Positions 46,318-56,196 of a stretch of DNA of 61,837 bases are shown here, piece by piece (position 1 is the stretch's first letter; the number at the start of each line of letters is the position of its first letter). The translations under genes and the position numbers were made by a program. The stretch spans positions 1 to 61,837 of the forward strand of contig JAIKXV010000126.1 of NCBI GenBank assembly GCA_024683935.1. The letters run 5' to 3'. The stretch comes from Lachnospiraceae bacterium (GTDB lineage Bacteria > Bacillota_A > Clostridia > Lachnospirales > Lachnospiraceae). The notes under the pieces are model-generated. The model was given only the letters and a program-made list of their open reading frames with translations. It was not told the origin of the DNA and did not search any database.

Positions 46318-49089
46318 ATGGGCGTTAAAAACACGGATGAGAGAATACTTACCATAAGGAATGCTCTGATGGCCGTTCTGGTCATCGTGTTTTTTACGAG
46401 CATTATTCTGCTGTATTACACCATGCTCTATGATGAAAAAAAGCTGAACATCATCAGGAGCGGCGAGGTAGCAGCCAAAGAGTCAGCGGATCATATCAAT
46501 CATTATCTTTCCACCAATATCGATTCTGTAGAGCTTGCAGCATACACACTGGACGAGATGATAACCGAACACAGGTCGGATGATGAGATACAGGATTATC
46601 TCGTAGGCCAGTCAACTGCTGTCAGAAGCGCTGTCATAGAGAATTCCACAGGACTGTACGGTTATATAAACGGCAGGTTCTTCAGCGGCACAAACTGGGA
46701 ACCGCCGGCGGATTATGTTGCGACGGAACGTCCGTGGTATACCAGGCCCATGGAAAATCCGGGGCAGATAACCATACTGGATCCCTATGTGGATGTGCAG
46801 TCGGGAAATATCATGCTTGCGCTGGGACATACCCTTTGCGACGGGGTAAGCGTTGTGTCTGTTGACGTATCTCTTGACCAGATACAGAAGCTTACAGAGG
46901 ATGCAGTGGCAAGCGGCAATTCGGATATGGAGATGCTGCTCAACGATAAGGGCGAGGTAGTGGCACACTCCGTTAAAGCCGAGATCGGAAAGGATTACGG
47001 AGCGGAGGCCGGCACATTCGGGGCGGAGCTCTTTGATCATATTAAAAACGGCGACAGCTATTTCGAATTCATATACATGGGGGAGGATTATATCGTCTAT
47101 GTGGCGGATGTACAGAACGGATGGTTCTGTGTATCGGTCAAGGACGCCACCCGTGTATTCGGTTCCGTCAATACAATTCTTTTTATCACTATCTTTGTGG
47201 TGATAGCTATTGTAGCGATCATCAGCATGATCATGAAGCGCACCAACAGCTATCTGCAGATGTCCACCAAAGCTGTGGCTGCCAATGAGGCAAAGTCAGA
47301 GTTTCTTTCGAATATGTCCCATGAGATACGTACACCGATAAATGCTATGCTCGGCATGAATGAGATGATACTCCGGGAAAGTAATGACAAATCCATTCTT
47401 TCATATTCGGAGAATATAAAGACTGCCGGGAAGAGTCTTCTGCGTCTGGTAAATGATATTCTCGATTTCTCAAAGATAGAAGCGGGAAAGATGGAGCTCA
47501 TAACCGTTGATTATGATCTTTCATCCCTTATAAGCGATCTGATAAATTCCGTTCATAACAGGACGGAGGATAAGGGTCTGACCCTTGAGCTGAAGCTGGA
47601 CAGGGATATTCCGAGACACCTGCACGGAGACGAGATGCGTATCAGGCAGGTCATCTCGAATCTCTTAAGCAATGCCGTCAAGTATACGGAAAAGGGCGGC
47701 ATAGTATTCAGCATGGGATATGAGTCCATAGACGGGGACGCCGGAAGTATCCTGCTGAAGGTATCCGTAAAGGACACGGGCATAGGAATAAAGGAAGAGG
47801 ACAGGAAAAAACTCTTCGAACAGTTTGTCCGGATAGAGGAGGACCGGAACCGGAACATAGAGGGCACCGGCCTCGGCATGAATATAACGAAGAGCCTGCT
47901 TGAAATGATGGGCTCAACTCTGGAGGTTGAAAGCACCTACGGAGAAGGTTCGGTTTTCAGCTTTGCTCTGAAACAGAAGGTTACGGACCGGGAGCCTTTA
48001 GGAGATTATTCGGAGGCATACAGAAAGCAGCTCCTGGAAAAGGAGGGGTATCATGAGAAGTTTACGGCAAAGGATGCCCGTATTCTTGTGGTGGATGATA
48101 ACCCGATGAACCTTCTGGTATTCAAGAGTCTCGTTAAACAGACAGGAGTGACGGTAGATACCGGGGACAGCGGTTTTGAAGCAGTCACACTGACATCAGG
48201 TACTAAATACGATATGATATTCCTTGATCATATGATGCCGGAAAAGGACGGTATCGAAACCCTGAATGAGATCAGGAATGATCCGGGTAATCCAAACAGG
48301 GATACGCCGTATGTCTGCCTTACCGCAAATGCCATATCAGGAGCCCGGGATATGTACATATCTGCAGGGTTTGACGACTATCTTTCAAAGCCTATTGATC
48401 CGGATACTCTTGAAGAGATGATGCTGGAATTCCTGCCGGATGAAAAGATAAAGATGTGGACTCCGGCCGGTGAAGAGACAGAGGATGATGACGCCAACAG
48501 TGAAAAGATAAGAGAAGCCCTTAAAGCTCTGACGGGCAGTCCAATCGATGCGGAAACCGGACTTAAGAACAGCGGGACGCCTTCCGCGTATCTTGCGCTG
48601 TTAAGGATCTTCCGTGAATCCATGGACGAAAAGGCGGATGAATTAAACCTGCTTTTCAACAATAAGGATTTTGAAAACTATACGATAAAGGTGCATGCCC
48701 TGAAGAGCTCTGCCAGGATAATCGGAGCGGGTGATTTCGGCGAGGAGGCTCAGGAACTGGAGAACGCCGGAAAAGCAGGGGATGAGGGTTATATCATAAG
48801 CCATCATGAAGCCTTTATTGATAAATACGATAAATTCAGGGAACCTCTGTCCGCGGTTTTTGCAGCGCTTGATTCTGATACGGAAAAGCCCGAAGCAGAT
48901 CCGGATCTTATGAAAACTATTTTTGAGGAGATAAAATCAGCGGCTGTTGATATGGACTGTGAACGGCTGGATGCGATATTTGAAGAAATGCAGGATTACA
49001 GTATCCCCGCAGACAGCAGGGAACTGTATGAAAGACTCAGGGAATACTCTGAGAAGTATGAATATAAAAATATAACAGGTGCGCTATGA
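46318..49089 (+). CDS. Hybrid sensor histidine kinase with Cache-like sensor, receiver and HPt
   Basis: About 923 residues. A transmembrane helix (about 15-37) and a dCache-like extracytoplasmic domain (ERPWYTRPMEN, DPYVDVQSGN) lead to a second helix (about 282-304). Then come HisKA (NMSHEIRTP, His335), HATPase_c (NLLSNAVKYTEKGG, GTGLGMNI), receiver (IFLDHMMPEKDG, Asp637) and HPt (VHALKSSAR, His793). The best start, ATG 46295 with GAGGGG, leads to a stop after four codons because of a tandem TTGAA duplication. The protein may therefore start at TTG 46306 or ATG 46318. The receiver-GGDEF gene overlaps its stop by four bases. Confidence 0.9.
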   Translation: MGVKNTDERILTIRNALMAVLVIVFFTSIILLYYTMLYDEKKLNIIRSGEVAAKESADHINHYLSTNIDSVELAAYTLDEMITEHRSDDEIQDYLVGQSTAVRSAVIENSTGLYGYINGRFFSGTNWEPPADYVATERPWYTRPMENPGQITILDPYVDVQSGNIMLALGHTLCDGVSVVSVDVSLDQIQKLTEDAVASGNSDMEMLLNDKGEVVAHSVKAEIGKDYGAEAGTFGAELFDHIKNGDSYFEFIYMGEDYIVYVADVQNGWFCVSVKDATRVFGSVNTILFITIFVVIAIVAIISMIMKRTNSYLQMSTKAVAANEAKSEFLSNMSHEIRTPINAMLGMNEMILRESNDKSILSYSENIKTAGKSLLRLVNDILDFSKIEAGKMELITVDYDLSSLISDLINSVHNRTEDKGLTLELKLDRDIPRHLHGDEMRIRQVISNLLSNAVKYTEKGGIVFSMGYESIDGDAGSILLKVSVKDTGIGIKEEDRKKLFEQFVRIEEDRNRNIEGTGLGMNITKSLLEMMGSTLEVESTYGEGSVFSFALKQKVTDREPLGDYSEAYRKQLLEKEGYHEKFTAKDARILVVDDNPMNLLVFKSLVKQTGVTVDTGDSGFEAVTLTSGTKYDMIFLDHMMPEKDGIETLNEIRNDPGNPNRDTPYVCLTANAISGARDMYISAGFDDYLSKPIDPDTLEEMMLEFLPDEKIKMWTPAGEETEDDDANSEKIREALKALTGSPIDAETGLKNSGTPSAYLALLRIFRESMDEKADELNLLFNNKDFENYTIKVHALKSSARIIGAGDFGEEAQELENAGKAGDEGYIISHHEAFIDKYDKFREPLSAVFAALDSDTEKPEADPDLMKTIFEEIKSAAVDMDCERLDAIFEEMQDYSIPADSRELYERLREYSEKYEYKNITGAL

Positions 49090-50438
49090 GCTACTGGATA
49101 TTAGTGGTTGATGATGAACCATTAAGCCTTACAAATGCAAAAAATTTTCTCCGGACTCAGGACATGCGGGTCAGCTGCTTAAGGTCCGGTGCTGAAATGC
49201 TGGAATTTATCGAAAAGAATACGCCTGACCTGATCCTTCTGGACATCCTGATGCCGGATATGGACGGGTTTGAAACATACCGTGCGCTCCGGAAATATGA
49301 GGACCGGATGGGTAAAAGCCATATACCCGTGATCTTTCTCACCGGAGAGGACAACAGGGAAACAGAGCGGAGAGGTTTGAAAGCAGGTGCCTCCGACTAT
49401 ATCCACAAGCCCTTTGATGAAGACGTTCTGATCCGGCGTATCAGAAATACCATCGTGAACAGCAAGACCATAGAAAGTCTTACTGAGGAGGCCATGCTTG
49501 ACAGGCTTACCGGTTTCCTGAACAAGGCGAGCGGCACCGAAAAAATATCGGAATTCTGCAGAAAAACCTCCGGAACCCTGATGGTTTTGGATCTGGATAA
49601 TTTCAAGCTGGTAAACGATATATACGGTCATGACATGGGGGACCAGGTCCTTATGGCATTTGCCGCCATTGTAAAGAGCAATGTCAGAGACGGTGACGTG
49701 ACCTGCAGGATCGGCGGAGATGAATTCATGACCTTCTTTCCGGAGATCACGGATGAGGATGCGGTACAGTCCCTGTCGAAGAGATTAAATGAAGAACTGG
49801 TCAGCGAAGCAGATTCACTGATGGGAAAGGATCACGGAATCCCGCTGGGAGTATCCATCGGAGCCGCACGTTCATCAGATAAGACTAATGATTATCAGAT
49901 ACTCTTCCAGTATGCGGACAGCGCGCTTTATGAGGTAAAACGTGCCGGAAAGCACGGGTACAAGATATATGATCAGGATATCATCAACGGAAGCCGGGAG
50001 GAGGATCTGGATCTTGAGCTTTCAAACATGATACAGATAATGTCGGAGCGGGGCGAAGGAAAGGGCGCCATGCTCCTCGGACAGGAAGCGTTTTCATGGA
50101 ATTATCATTTTGTGGAAAGATTCCTGATACGATACGGAGGTACGGCGGTAAGGATACTCTTTTCCCTGTCATCGGAAGAAAGCGGGATGATCTTTTCCGA
50201 AATGGTATCGGAATTCGGAAAAGTTTTAAGGAATACATTGAGAAGGACAGATATGATCCTTCAGTGGCAGCAGAACAGATATTTTGTGGTTCTGCCCCTC
50301 CTTGCCGAAAGGGATATCTCCAAAGTAATAGACCGGATAATGAAAGCATGGAATGAATCCGGGTATCCGGGCAGGGTAAATATCAAATATGTGACCTCTC
50401 TTTTGAGAAAGGAACGTTATGAATCAAAAATCCAATGA
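49086..50438 (+). CDS. Receiver-GGDEF response regulator (PleD-like diguanylate cyclase)
   Basis: 450 residues. An N-terminal receiver (VVDDEPLSLT, LLDILMPDMDG with Asp53, HKPFDED) is linked by a short helix to a GGDEF domain (LDLDNFKLVND, GGDEF at 210-214). The C-terminal 120 residues look like a degenerate second cyclase domain (RRTDMILQWQQNRYFVVLP). It should make c-di-GMP when phosphorylated by neighbouring kinases. It overlaps the previous gene by four bases and the next by twenty. Confidence 0.9.
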   Translation: MSYWILVVDDEPLSLTNAKNFLRTQDMRVSCLRSGAEMLEFIEKNTPDLILLDILMPDMDGFETYRALRKYEDRMGKSHIPVIFLTGEDNRETERRGLKAGASDYIHKPFDEDVLIRRIRNTIVNSKTIESLTEEAMLDRLTGFLNKASGTEKISEFCRKTSGTLMVLDLDNFKLVNDIYGHDMGDQVLMAFAAIVKSNVRDGDVTCRIGGDEFMTFFPEITDEDAVQSLSKRLNEELVSEADSLMGKDHGIPLGVSIGAARSSDKTNDYQILFQYADSALYEVKRAGKHGYKIYDQDIINGSREEDLDLELSNMIQIMSERGEGKGAMLLGQEAFSWNYHFVERFLIRYGGTAVRILFSLSSEESGMIFSEMVSEFGKVLRNTLRRTDMILQWQQNRYFVVLPLLAERDISKVIDRIMKAWNESGYPGRVNIKYVTSLLRKERYESKIQ

Positions 50439-52470
50439 AAAATTCATTGTAATGGTGGCAACCATCGCATCTGTCGGACTGGTCATAGAGGTCTTCCTGA
50501 TGGGATGGGAGTTTTGGGTTCCTCCCATTATCATTGCGGGAATAATATCGCTATGGGCGCTTAATCTGACGGAGGGGATCCCTTACGAGATCAGGGAGAT
50601 ATATTACTTCGCCTATGCGGTTCTGATGCTTTTCTATCAGGGTGTTCACAGAACCAGCTTCATGGATATAGGAATAACCTGCACTCTGGTGATGGTCACA
50701 TATTCCATGCTGTGCAGGGGTTATATGATGAATATTCTTCTGCTGGAGTATTTCACCCTCATATTCATTCACTGTATTAACCTGCCGGGGGGCGCGCCGA
50801 TAGAATTCACCAGGCTTAATGTTACAAGGATGCTGCTCCATTTTGTGGTTGTCCTGTTTGTCTTTTTTATCAATATCAGGATGATCAATGACAGGGTAGA
50901 GGATAAAGATGAGCAGAAACTGAGGGAAGACAGGATGGAGGCAAATGATGCCAGTATGGAGGATTTTCTGTCCAATATCTCCCATGAACTCAGAACTCCC
51001 GTAAATGTTGTTAACGGTATGTCTGACCTTCTGATCAAGAAGGGAGTGGGGTATGAAGCGGATTCCATAAGGCAGGCCGGGGTGAGGCTCGCTTATCAGA
51101 TAGAGGATATACAGGATTATACGGAGTGCAAAAGACAGAGTATTTTCCTTGAAGAAGATGATTATATGAGCACATCCCTTATAAATGATGTGGTTACGGC
51201 CTTTCGAATGAGTGACAAGACCGGAGATCTGGAACTGGTTGTGGATCTGGATCCGAATACTCCTGCAATGATGCGGGGTGATATCAAAAAGCTCCATAAG
51301 ATCTTCAGACACCTTCTGGAAAATGCGGTTAAATTTACAAGAGCCGGCGGTGTATATGTAAGGATGTACACTGAAAATAAGGATTACGGCGTAAATCTTA
51401 TCATCGAGCTTACCGATACCGGTATAGGAATGAGCAGAAATGCGATCCGGTCAGTCACGGAGGGAATGTATCAGGCGAATAAGAAAAGAAACCGAAGCTC
51501 CGGCGGTATAGGTCTCGGTCTCTTCATTGTGTATGGATTTGCCCACAGAATGGGTGGCTTCGTAAAGATTGAAAGCGAGGAAAAGAACGGTTCTACCATC
51601 CGGGTAACCATTCCGCAGACCGTTGTGGATGCAAAACCCTGCCTGAAGCTCGAAGAAGGCTTTGACTCCGCAGTGCTCTTCCATGTAAGACCGGATAAGT
51701 ATAAGGTTCCGAGGATCCGTGATTTCTACCGCAGCATGGCAGCAAATCTTGCAACCGGAATCCATGTTCCGCTGTATTCCGCAGAAACGGTTTATGAGGT
51801 TGAGAGATTAAAGGAAAAACTGAAAGTCAGCCATATCTTTATGGGTGAGGAAGAATATGAGGAGAACCGGGGATACTTCGAGGAGCTTGCAAAGGAAGAC
51901 ATAGTGATCGTGGTGACTGCCGGACCCGACCTCAGGGTCGGAAATGACAGCAGGATTATGCTGATGCCGAAACCTCTTTATGCGTATCCCATACTGAAGG
52001 TACTTAATGAGGGATCGAATGCTGATGACCTTGATATCCAGGAAACCAGAGAAAGACCTGTATTTAAGGATGTGAAAGCGTTGATCGTTGATGATGAGCC
52101 CATGAATCTGGTGGTTGCATCCATGCTTTTCCGGGACTATGAGATGATCATCGATACGGCAGACAGCGGAAAGGAAGCCATTCATAAAGTCCACAATAAT
52201 GATTATGATCTGGTATTCATGGATCACATGATGCCGGAAATGGACGGAGTGGAAGCAATGAAACAGATAAAGGCACTGGCGTCAGATATGGGTAAGACTA
52301 TTCCGGTCGTAGCCCTTACAGCCAACGCTGTTTCAGGTGCGAGGGAAATGTTCATAAAGGAAGGCTTCGACGGATTCATCGCGAAGCCCATAATCACATC
52401 TGATTTTGAACGGGTAATGCTGAAGATAGTATCCGGGTCAACGTCAGGCAGAGGAGGTGAGAATATATGA
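50419..52470 (+). CDS. Hybrid sensor histidine kinase with pseudo-receiver and receiver
   Basis: 683 residues. Five to six transmembrane segments fill residues 8-155 with no large external domain. HisKA follows (ISHELRTPVNV, His189), then HATPase_c (LLENAVKFTRAGG, GGIGLGLFIVYGF), then a receiver-like region at about 405-540 without a clear phosphoacceptor, then a full receiver (VDDEPMNLVV, FMDHMMPEMDG, Asp602). No HPt is present, so phosphate probably passes to an HPt from a neighbouring kinase. Its start lies inside the previous gene. Confidence 0.9.
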   Translation: MNQKSNEKFIVMVATIASVGLVIEVFLMGWEFWVPPIIIAGIISLWALNLTEGIPYEIREIYYFAYAVLMLFYQGVHRTSFMDIGITCTLVMVTYSMLCRGYMMNILLLEYFTLIFIHCINLPGGAPIEFTRLNVTRMLLHFVVVLFVFFINIRMINDRVEDKDEQKLREDRMEANDASMEDFLSNISHELRTPVNVVNGMSDLLIKKGVGYEADSIRQAGVRLAYQIEDIQDYTECKRQSIFLEEDDYMSTSLINDVVTAFRMSDKTGDLELVVDLDPNTPAMMRGDIKKLHKIFRHLLENAVKFTRAGGVYVRMYTENKDYGVNLIIELTDTGIGMSRNAIRSVTEGMYQANKKRNRSSGGIGLGLFIVYGFAHRMGGFVKIESEEKNGSTIRVTIPQTVVDAKPCLKLEEGFDSAVLFHVRPDKYKVPRIRDFYRSMAANLATGIHVPLYSAETVYEVERLKEKLKVSHIFMGEEEYEENRGYFEELAKEDIVIVVTAGPDLRVGNDSRIMLMPKPLYAYPILKVLNEGSNADDLDIQETRERPVFKDVKALIVDDEPMNLVVASMLFRDYEMIIDTADSGKEAIHKVHNNDYDLVFMDHMMPEMDGVEAMKQIKALASDMGKTIPVVALTANAVSGAREMFIKEGFDGFIAKPIITSDFERVMLKIVSGSTSGRGGENI

Positions 52471-55400
52471 ATCCCGTAAAACTCATACAATCTGCCATTG
52501 ATGTCATAAAGGATCCGAACAGGGATTTCACGGAAAGGATCTATCTGATACTGTCCCTGGTATCAGAGATCACAGCTACTGTTGCCCTGATAGGAGATCT
52601 CTTCATACATGAGAATCCACAGGAAATAATCGTTATAGTCCTGTCCCTGATCTTTGTGCCGGCTGTAGCACTGATAGGCCTCTATTTTGATAATCTGAAG
52701 CTGGCCATACGGTTAACCGTTATCGGCATTGTATTTGGCGTGCTTCCGGGACTTTTCTTCTTCGGAGGAGGAGTAAAGGGCGGAGGAGTTATCTGGATCA
52801 TTTTCGGTTTTATGTATGTGGGACTGGTTCTCCGCGGAGCATGGCGAAATGTGATGTTTTCGCTGATCGCGATCTTATCCCTCGGATGTTATGTGATCAA
52901 CTACTATTATCCCTGGTGGGTGTACCGCCATTCCACCAGCAAGCACTACATTGATTCCTTTATATCGCTAATTCTGGTGGGCGTTCTCAGCTTTGTCATG
53001 ACCTGGTCCCAGGGACGTCTTTTCAGGGATGAGAATGAACGTGCGAAGAAGGCGGCGGAAAAGGCGGAGGAGCTGACCAGATCCCAGAACCGCTTCTTTT
53101 CCAGTATGAGCCATGAGATCCGTACGCCCATCAATTCCATACTGGGACTGAATGAACTGATACTCAGGGATCAGAACGCTACAGATGACATCATTAAGGA
53201 CGCAACAGGAATACAGGGATCCGGCAAAATGCTCCTGGCTCTTATCAATGACATACTGGATTTTTCCAAGATAGAAGCCGGCAGCATGGATATAGTACCC
53301 GTAGATTACCGGGTAGGAGATCTTCTTTCGGAGATCGTCAATATGATGTGGCTCAGAGCCACTGATAAGGGACTGGGCTTTGAAGTGACTGTGGATCCGG
53401 ATGTGCCTGTGGTACTGTACGGAGATGAGGTCCGTATAAAGCAGATCATCATAAATCTTCTGAATAATGCGGTCAAATACACGGAAAAGGGAAAAGTAGG
53501 ACTCCGTGTGGAAAGCCGGGATCTGGATGATGACAGAGTAGAACTCATGATCTCAGTTTCGGATACGGGAATGGGAATAAAGAAGGAGGATCTGCCCTAT
53601 CTCTTTAATGCATTCAAGAGAGTTGATGAAGGAAAGAACAGACATATAGAGGGTACCGGACTGGGTCTCAGCATCGTTAAGCAGCTGATAGAGCTTATGG
53701 ATGGAGAGGTGACAGTCAACAGTATCTATGGGGAAGGCTCTACCTTTACGGTCCTTATTAAACAGGTTGTTTCGGATCATTCTAAGATCGGAGAACTCAA
53801 TATCCATAACCAGCAGATGGGTAAGAGAAGTAACTACGAGAGCAGTTTCCTGGCGCCTGAAGCCAGGATCCTGATAGTGGATGACAACGAGATGAACCTG
53901 GAGGTTGAGGGGCGTCTCCTGGAAGATACGGATATGAGCATCGACAAGGCTCTTAGCGGCAGGGAAGCGCTGGAAATGAGCCAGAAGGTGCATTATGACG
54001 CCATATTCATGGATCATCTGATGCCGGAGATGGATGGTATTGAATGTCTGAAGAATCTCCGCAATCAGGAAGGTGGCTTAAACAGAAATACTCCTGTCAT
54101 CATTCTGACTGCCAATGCAGGCAGCGAAAACAGGGAACTCTATAATATGGCGGGCTTTGACGGATATCTGGTAAAGCCGGTTTCCGGCGAAGCCATGGAG
54201 GATATGCTGATCCGCCATATCTCCAGTGAAAAAGTCATATTACGAAATGTAATGCTGGGCGATGATCAGAACATTCATGCTGACAAATATGCGGAAAAAC
54301 TTCCGGTCATCATTACTTCCTCAGGTATGTGCGATTTGCCGGATTCCGTGGTACGCAAACTCCATATTCCCATCATTCCCTTCACCATTACAACAGATGA
54401 GGGTGAATTTAAGGACGGGATCAATCTGGATGCAAATGAGCTTATCAGACACATGGGGGCCGGAAAGGATGCGGTTTCATCGCCTCCGGATGAAGCTGCC
54501 TATACGGAATTTTTCGCAGAGAACTTAAAGAGAGCGCATCATCTCATACATATTGCAATTACATCGAGTATGAGCAAGGATTATACGACGGCATCCGAAG
54601 TGGCGAAATCCTTTGATAATGTCTCTGTCATCAATTCAGGGGCTATATCCAGTGCAACCGGTATACTTGTTCTCATTGCCTGCAAGCTTGCACAGCAGGG
54701 CATGCAGGTAGAGGATATTGTTTCGGAGCTTGAGATGGTTAAGCGCCGACTGAAGTGCAGCTTTGTTATAGACAGAACGGAATACATGGCGAGAAGGGGC
54801 CTTGTGAGCAGAAGGTTTAACAGGATCACGGATATCCTTAATATCCACCCTGCCCTCAGGATAAAAGATGATAAGGTGGGTCTCGGAGGCATGTGGCTCG
54901 GAAGGACAAAACGGGCATACAGAAGGTATATCAGCAAAGCCCTGCCGCCGGATTCCATTCCCGATCCCGAGGTTGTTTTCATTACCTATGTCGATCTGCC
55001 GACGGAAACTCTTAACTGGATCGAAGATGAGATTAAAAAGCTTGCCTACTTTGAACATGTGATATTCAAGCAGGCGTCAGCAGCGATATCTTCAAACTGC
55101 GGTCCGGGAACCTTCGGAATACTGTATTTCCTGAAGTCCAACAGAACATATAACATTTCCTCCTTTATCGATGATGTGGTAAGAGATCATGAGATGCCGG
55201 ATAATGACGATGGACACGAAGAAGCAGTTGGTGAAACCGACATCCTTGAGGAAACAGTTTATGAAGAGGAGGATCAGGACAATGCTGTTCCGGTGGAGGA
55301 ATCTCTGCCTGATAACGGGGATGCTTCCGGAGATCAGTGGTATAATAACCTTAAGTGTATAAATACCGAAGCCGCCATAAAGAACAGCGGTTCAGCCGAG

Positions 55401-56177
55401 GCCTTTAAGACGGTGCTGGAGATCTTCTATAATTCCATTGGAGATAAGCATGCCGAGCTTATGAACAGTTTCTCATCAGAGGATTGGGAGACCTATACGA
55501 TAAAGATACACGCCCTGAAGAGTTCGGCAAGGCTGGTAGGTGCCCTGGATCTCGGAAGCAAGGCAGAGCTTCTGGAAAAGGCAGGAAAAGAAAAGGATAT
55601 AGATTATATCAGGGAAAACCATTCCGCTGCCATGGCGGATTATCTGTCATTTAAGGATACTCTTGCGCCGGTATTCTCAGAGGATGCAGCGTCAGAGGAA
55701 CAGGTTGAAGAGGCTAAGCCGGAAGCAGACAGCTTCATCATGGAAAGCGTATTTGCAGAACTCCTTGATGCGGCTGAACAGAAGGACCGTGGCAGGATAG
55801 AGGGCATCATAGATGAGATGAGTGCCTACGCCATTCCCGCTTCCGACAGGGATAAATATAACAGTGTCCTGGAAAAAACAGCTTCCATGGATTATGGCGG
55901 GATCATAGCCGTGCTTGCTGACAAGCCTGAAAAGGAACAGGAAGAGGAGGGAGCGATCAGCGATGATGCGGTACGTGAAAACCTCGGGAAGATCCTCAGG
56001 GGAGAAATAAATTATACGTCTTCGAATTTTGCGTTCAACATATTGCTGGCAAAACTCAGAAAGGCCGTGAAGGCAAATCCTGGAAGCCTGGATTCCTGCC
56101 TGAAGGAAATAGACGGATTCTTCGCAAAATATCCCATTGTTGCGAAGGCGGATCTCGCAAATATAGCTGCACTTTAA
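52467..56177 (+). CDS. Hybrid histidine kinase with inserted DegV domain and HPt
   Basis: 1236 residues. Domain order: six or so transmembrane helices (20-190), HisKA (SMSHEIRTP, His216), HATPase_c (LLNNAVKYTEKG, GTGLGLSIV), receiver (FMDHLMPEMDG, Asp516), a DegV domain at about 605-905, and HPt (IHALKSSAR, His1015), plus a helical tail. The DegV part shows ITSSGMCDLPDSVV, IPIIPFTITTDEGEFKDGI, HIAITSSMSKDYTTAS, VINSGAISSATG and FVIDRTEYMARRGLVS. DegV domains bind a fatty acid. Placement inside a kinase suggests lipid-controlled phosphotransfer. ATG overlaps the previous stop and follows GGAGGTGA. Confidence 0.88.
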   Translation: MNPVKLIQSAIDVIKDPNRDFTERIYLILSLVSEITATVALIGDLFIHENPQEIIVIVLSLIFVPAVALIGLYFDNLKLAIRLTVIGIVFGVLPGLFFFGGGVKGGGVIWIIFGFMYVGLVLRGAWRNVMFSLIAILSLGCYVINYYYPWWVYRHSTSKHYIDSFISLILVGVLSFVMTWSQGRLFRDENERAKKAAEKAEELTRSQNRFFSSMSHEIRTPINSILGLNELILRDQNATDDIIKDATGIQGSGKMLLALINDILDFSKIEAGSMDIVPVDYRVGDLLSEIVNMMWLRATDKGLGFEVTVDPDVPVVLYGDEVRIKQIIINLLNNAVKYTEKGKVGLRVESRDLDDDRVELMISVSDTGMGIKKEDLPYLFNAFKRVDEGKNRHIEGTGLGLSIVKQLIELMDGEVTVNSIYGEGSTFTVLIKQVVSDHSKIGELNIHNQQMGKRSNYESSFLAPEARILIVDDNEMNLEVEGRLLEDTDMSIDKALSGREALEMSQKVHYDAIFMDHLMPEMDGIECLKNLRNQEGGLNRNTPVIILTANAGSENRELYNMAGFDGYLVKPVSGEAMEDMLIRHISSEKVILRNVMLGDDQNIHADKYAEKLPVIITSSGMCDLPDSVVRKLHIPIIPFTITTDEGEFKDGINLDANELIRHMGAGKDAVSSPPDEAAYTEFFAENLKRAHHLIHIAITSSMSKDYTTASEVAKSFDNVSVINSGAISSATGILVLIACKLAQQGMQVEDIVSELEMVKRRLKCSFVIDRTEYMARRGLVSRRFNRITDILNIHPALRIKDDKVGLGGMWLGRTKRAYRRYISKALPPDSIPDPEVVFITYVDLPTETLNWIEDEIKKLAYFEHVIFKQASAAISSNCGPGTFGILYFLKSNRTYNISSFIDDVVRDHEMPDNDDGHEEAVGETDILEETVYEEEDQDNAVPVEESLPDNGDASGDQWYNNLKCINTEAAIKNSGSAEAFKTVLEIFYNSIGDKHAELMNSFSSEDWETYTIKIHALKSSARLVGALDLGSKAELLEKAGKEKDIDYIRENHSAAMADYLSFKDTLAPVFSEDAASEEQVEEAKPEADSFIMESVFAELLDAAEQKDRGRIEGIIDEMSAYAIPASDRDKYNSVLEKTASMDYGGIIAVLADKPEKEQEEEGAISDDAVRENLGKILRGEINYTSSNFAFNILLAKLRKAVKANPGSLDSCLKEIDGFFAKYPIVAKADLANIAAL

Positions 56178-56196
56178 TTTATAAGGAGGTATAGAT

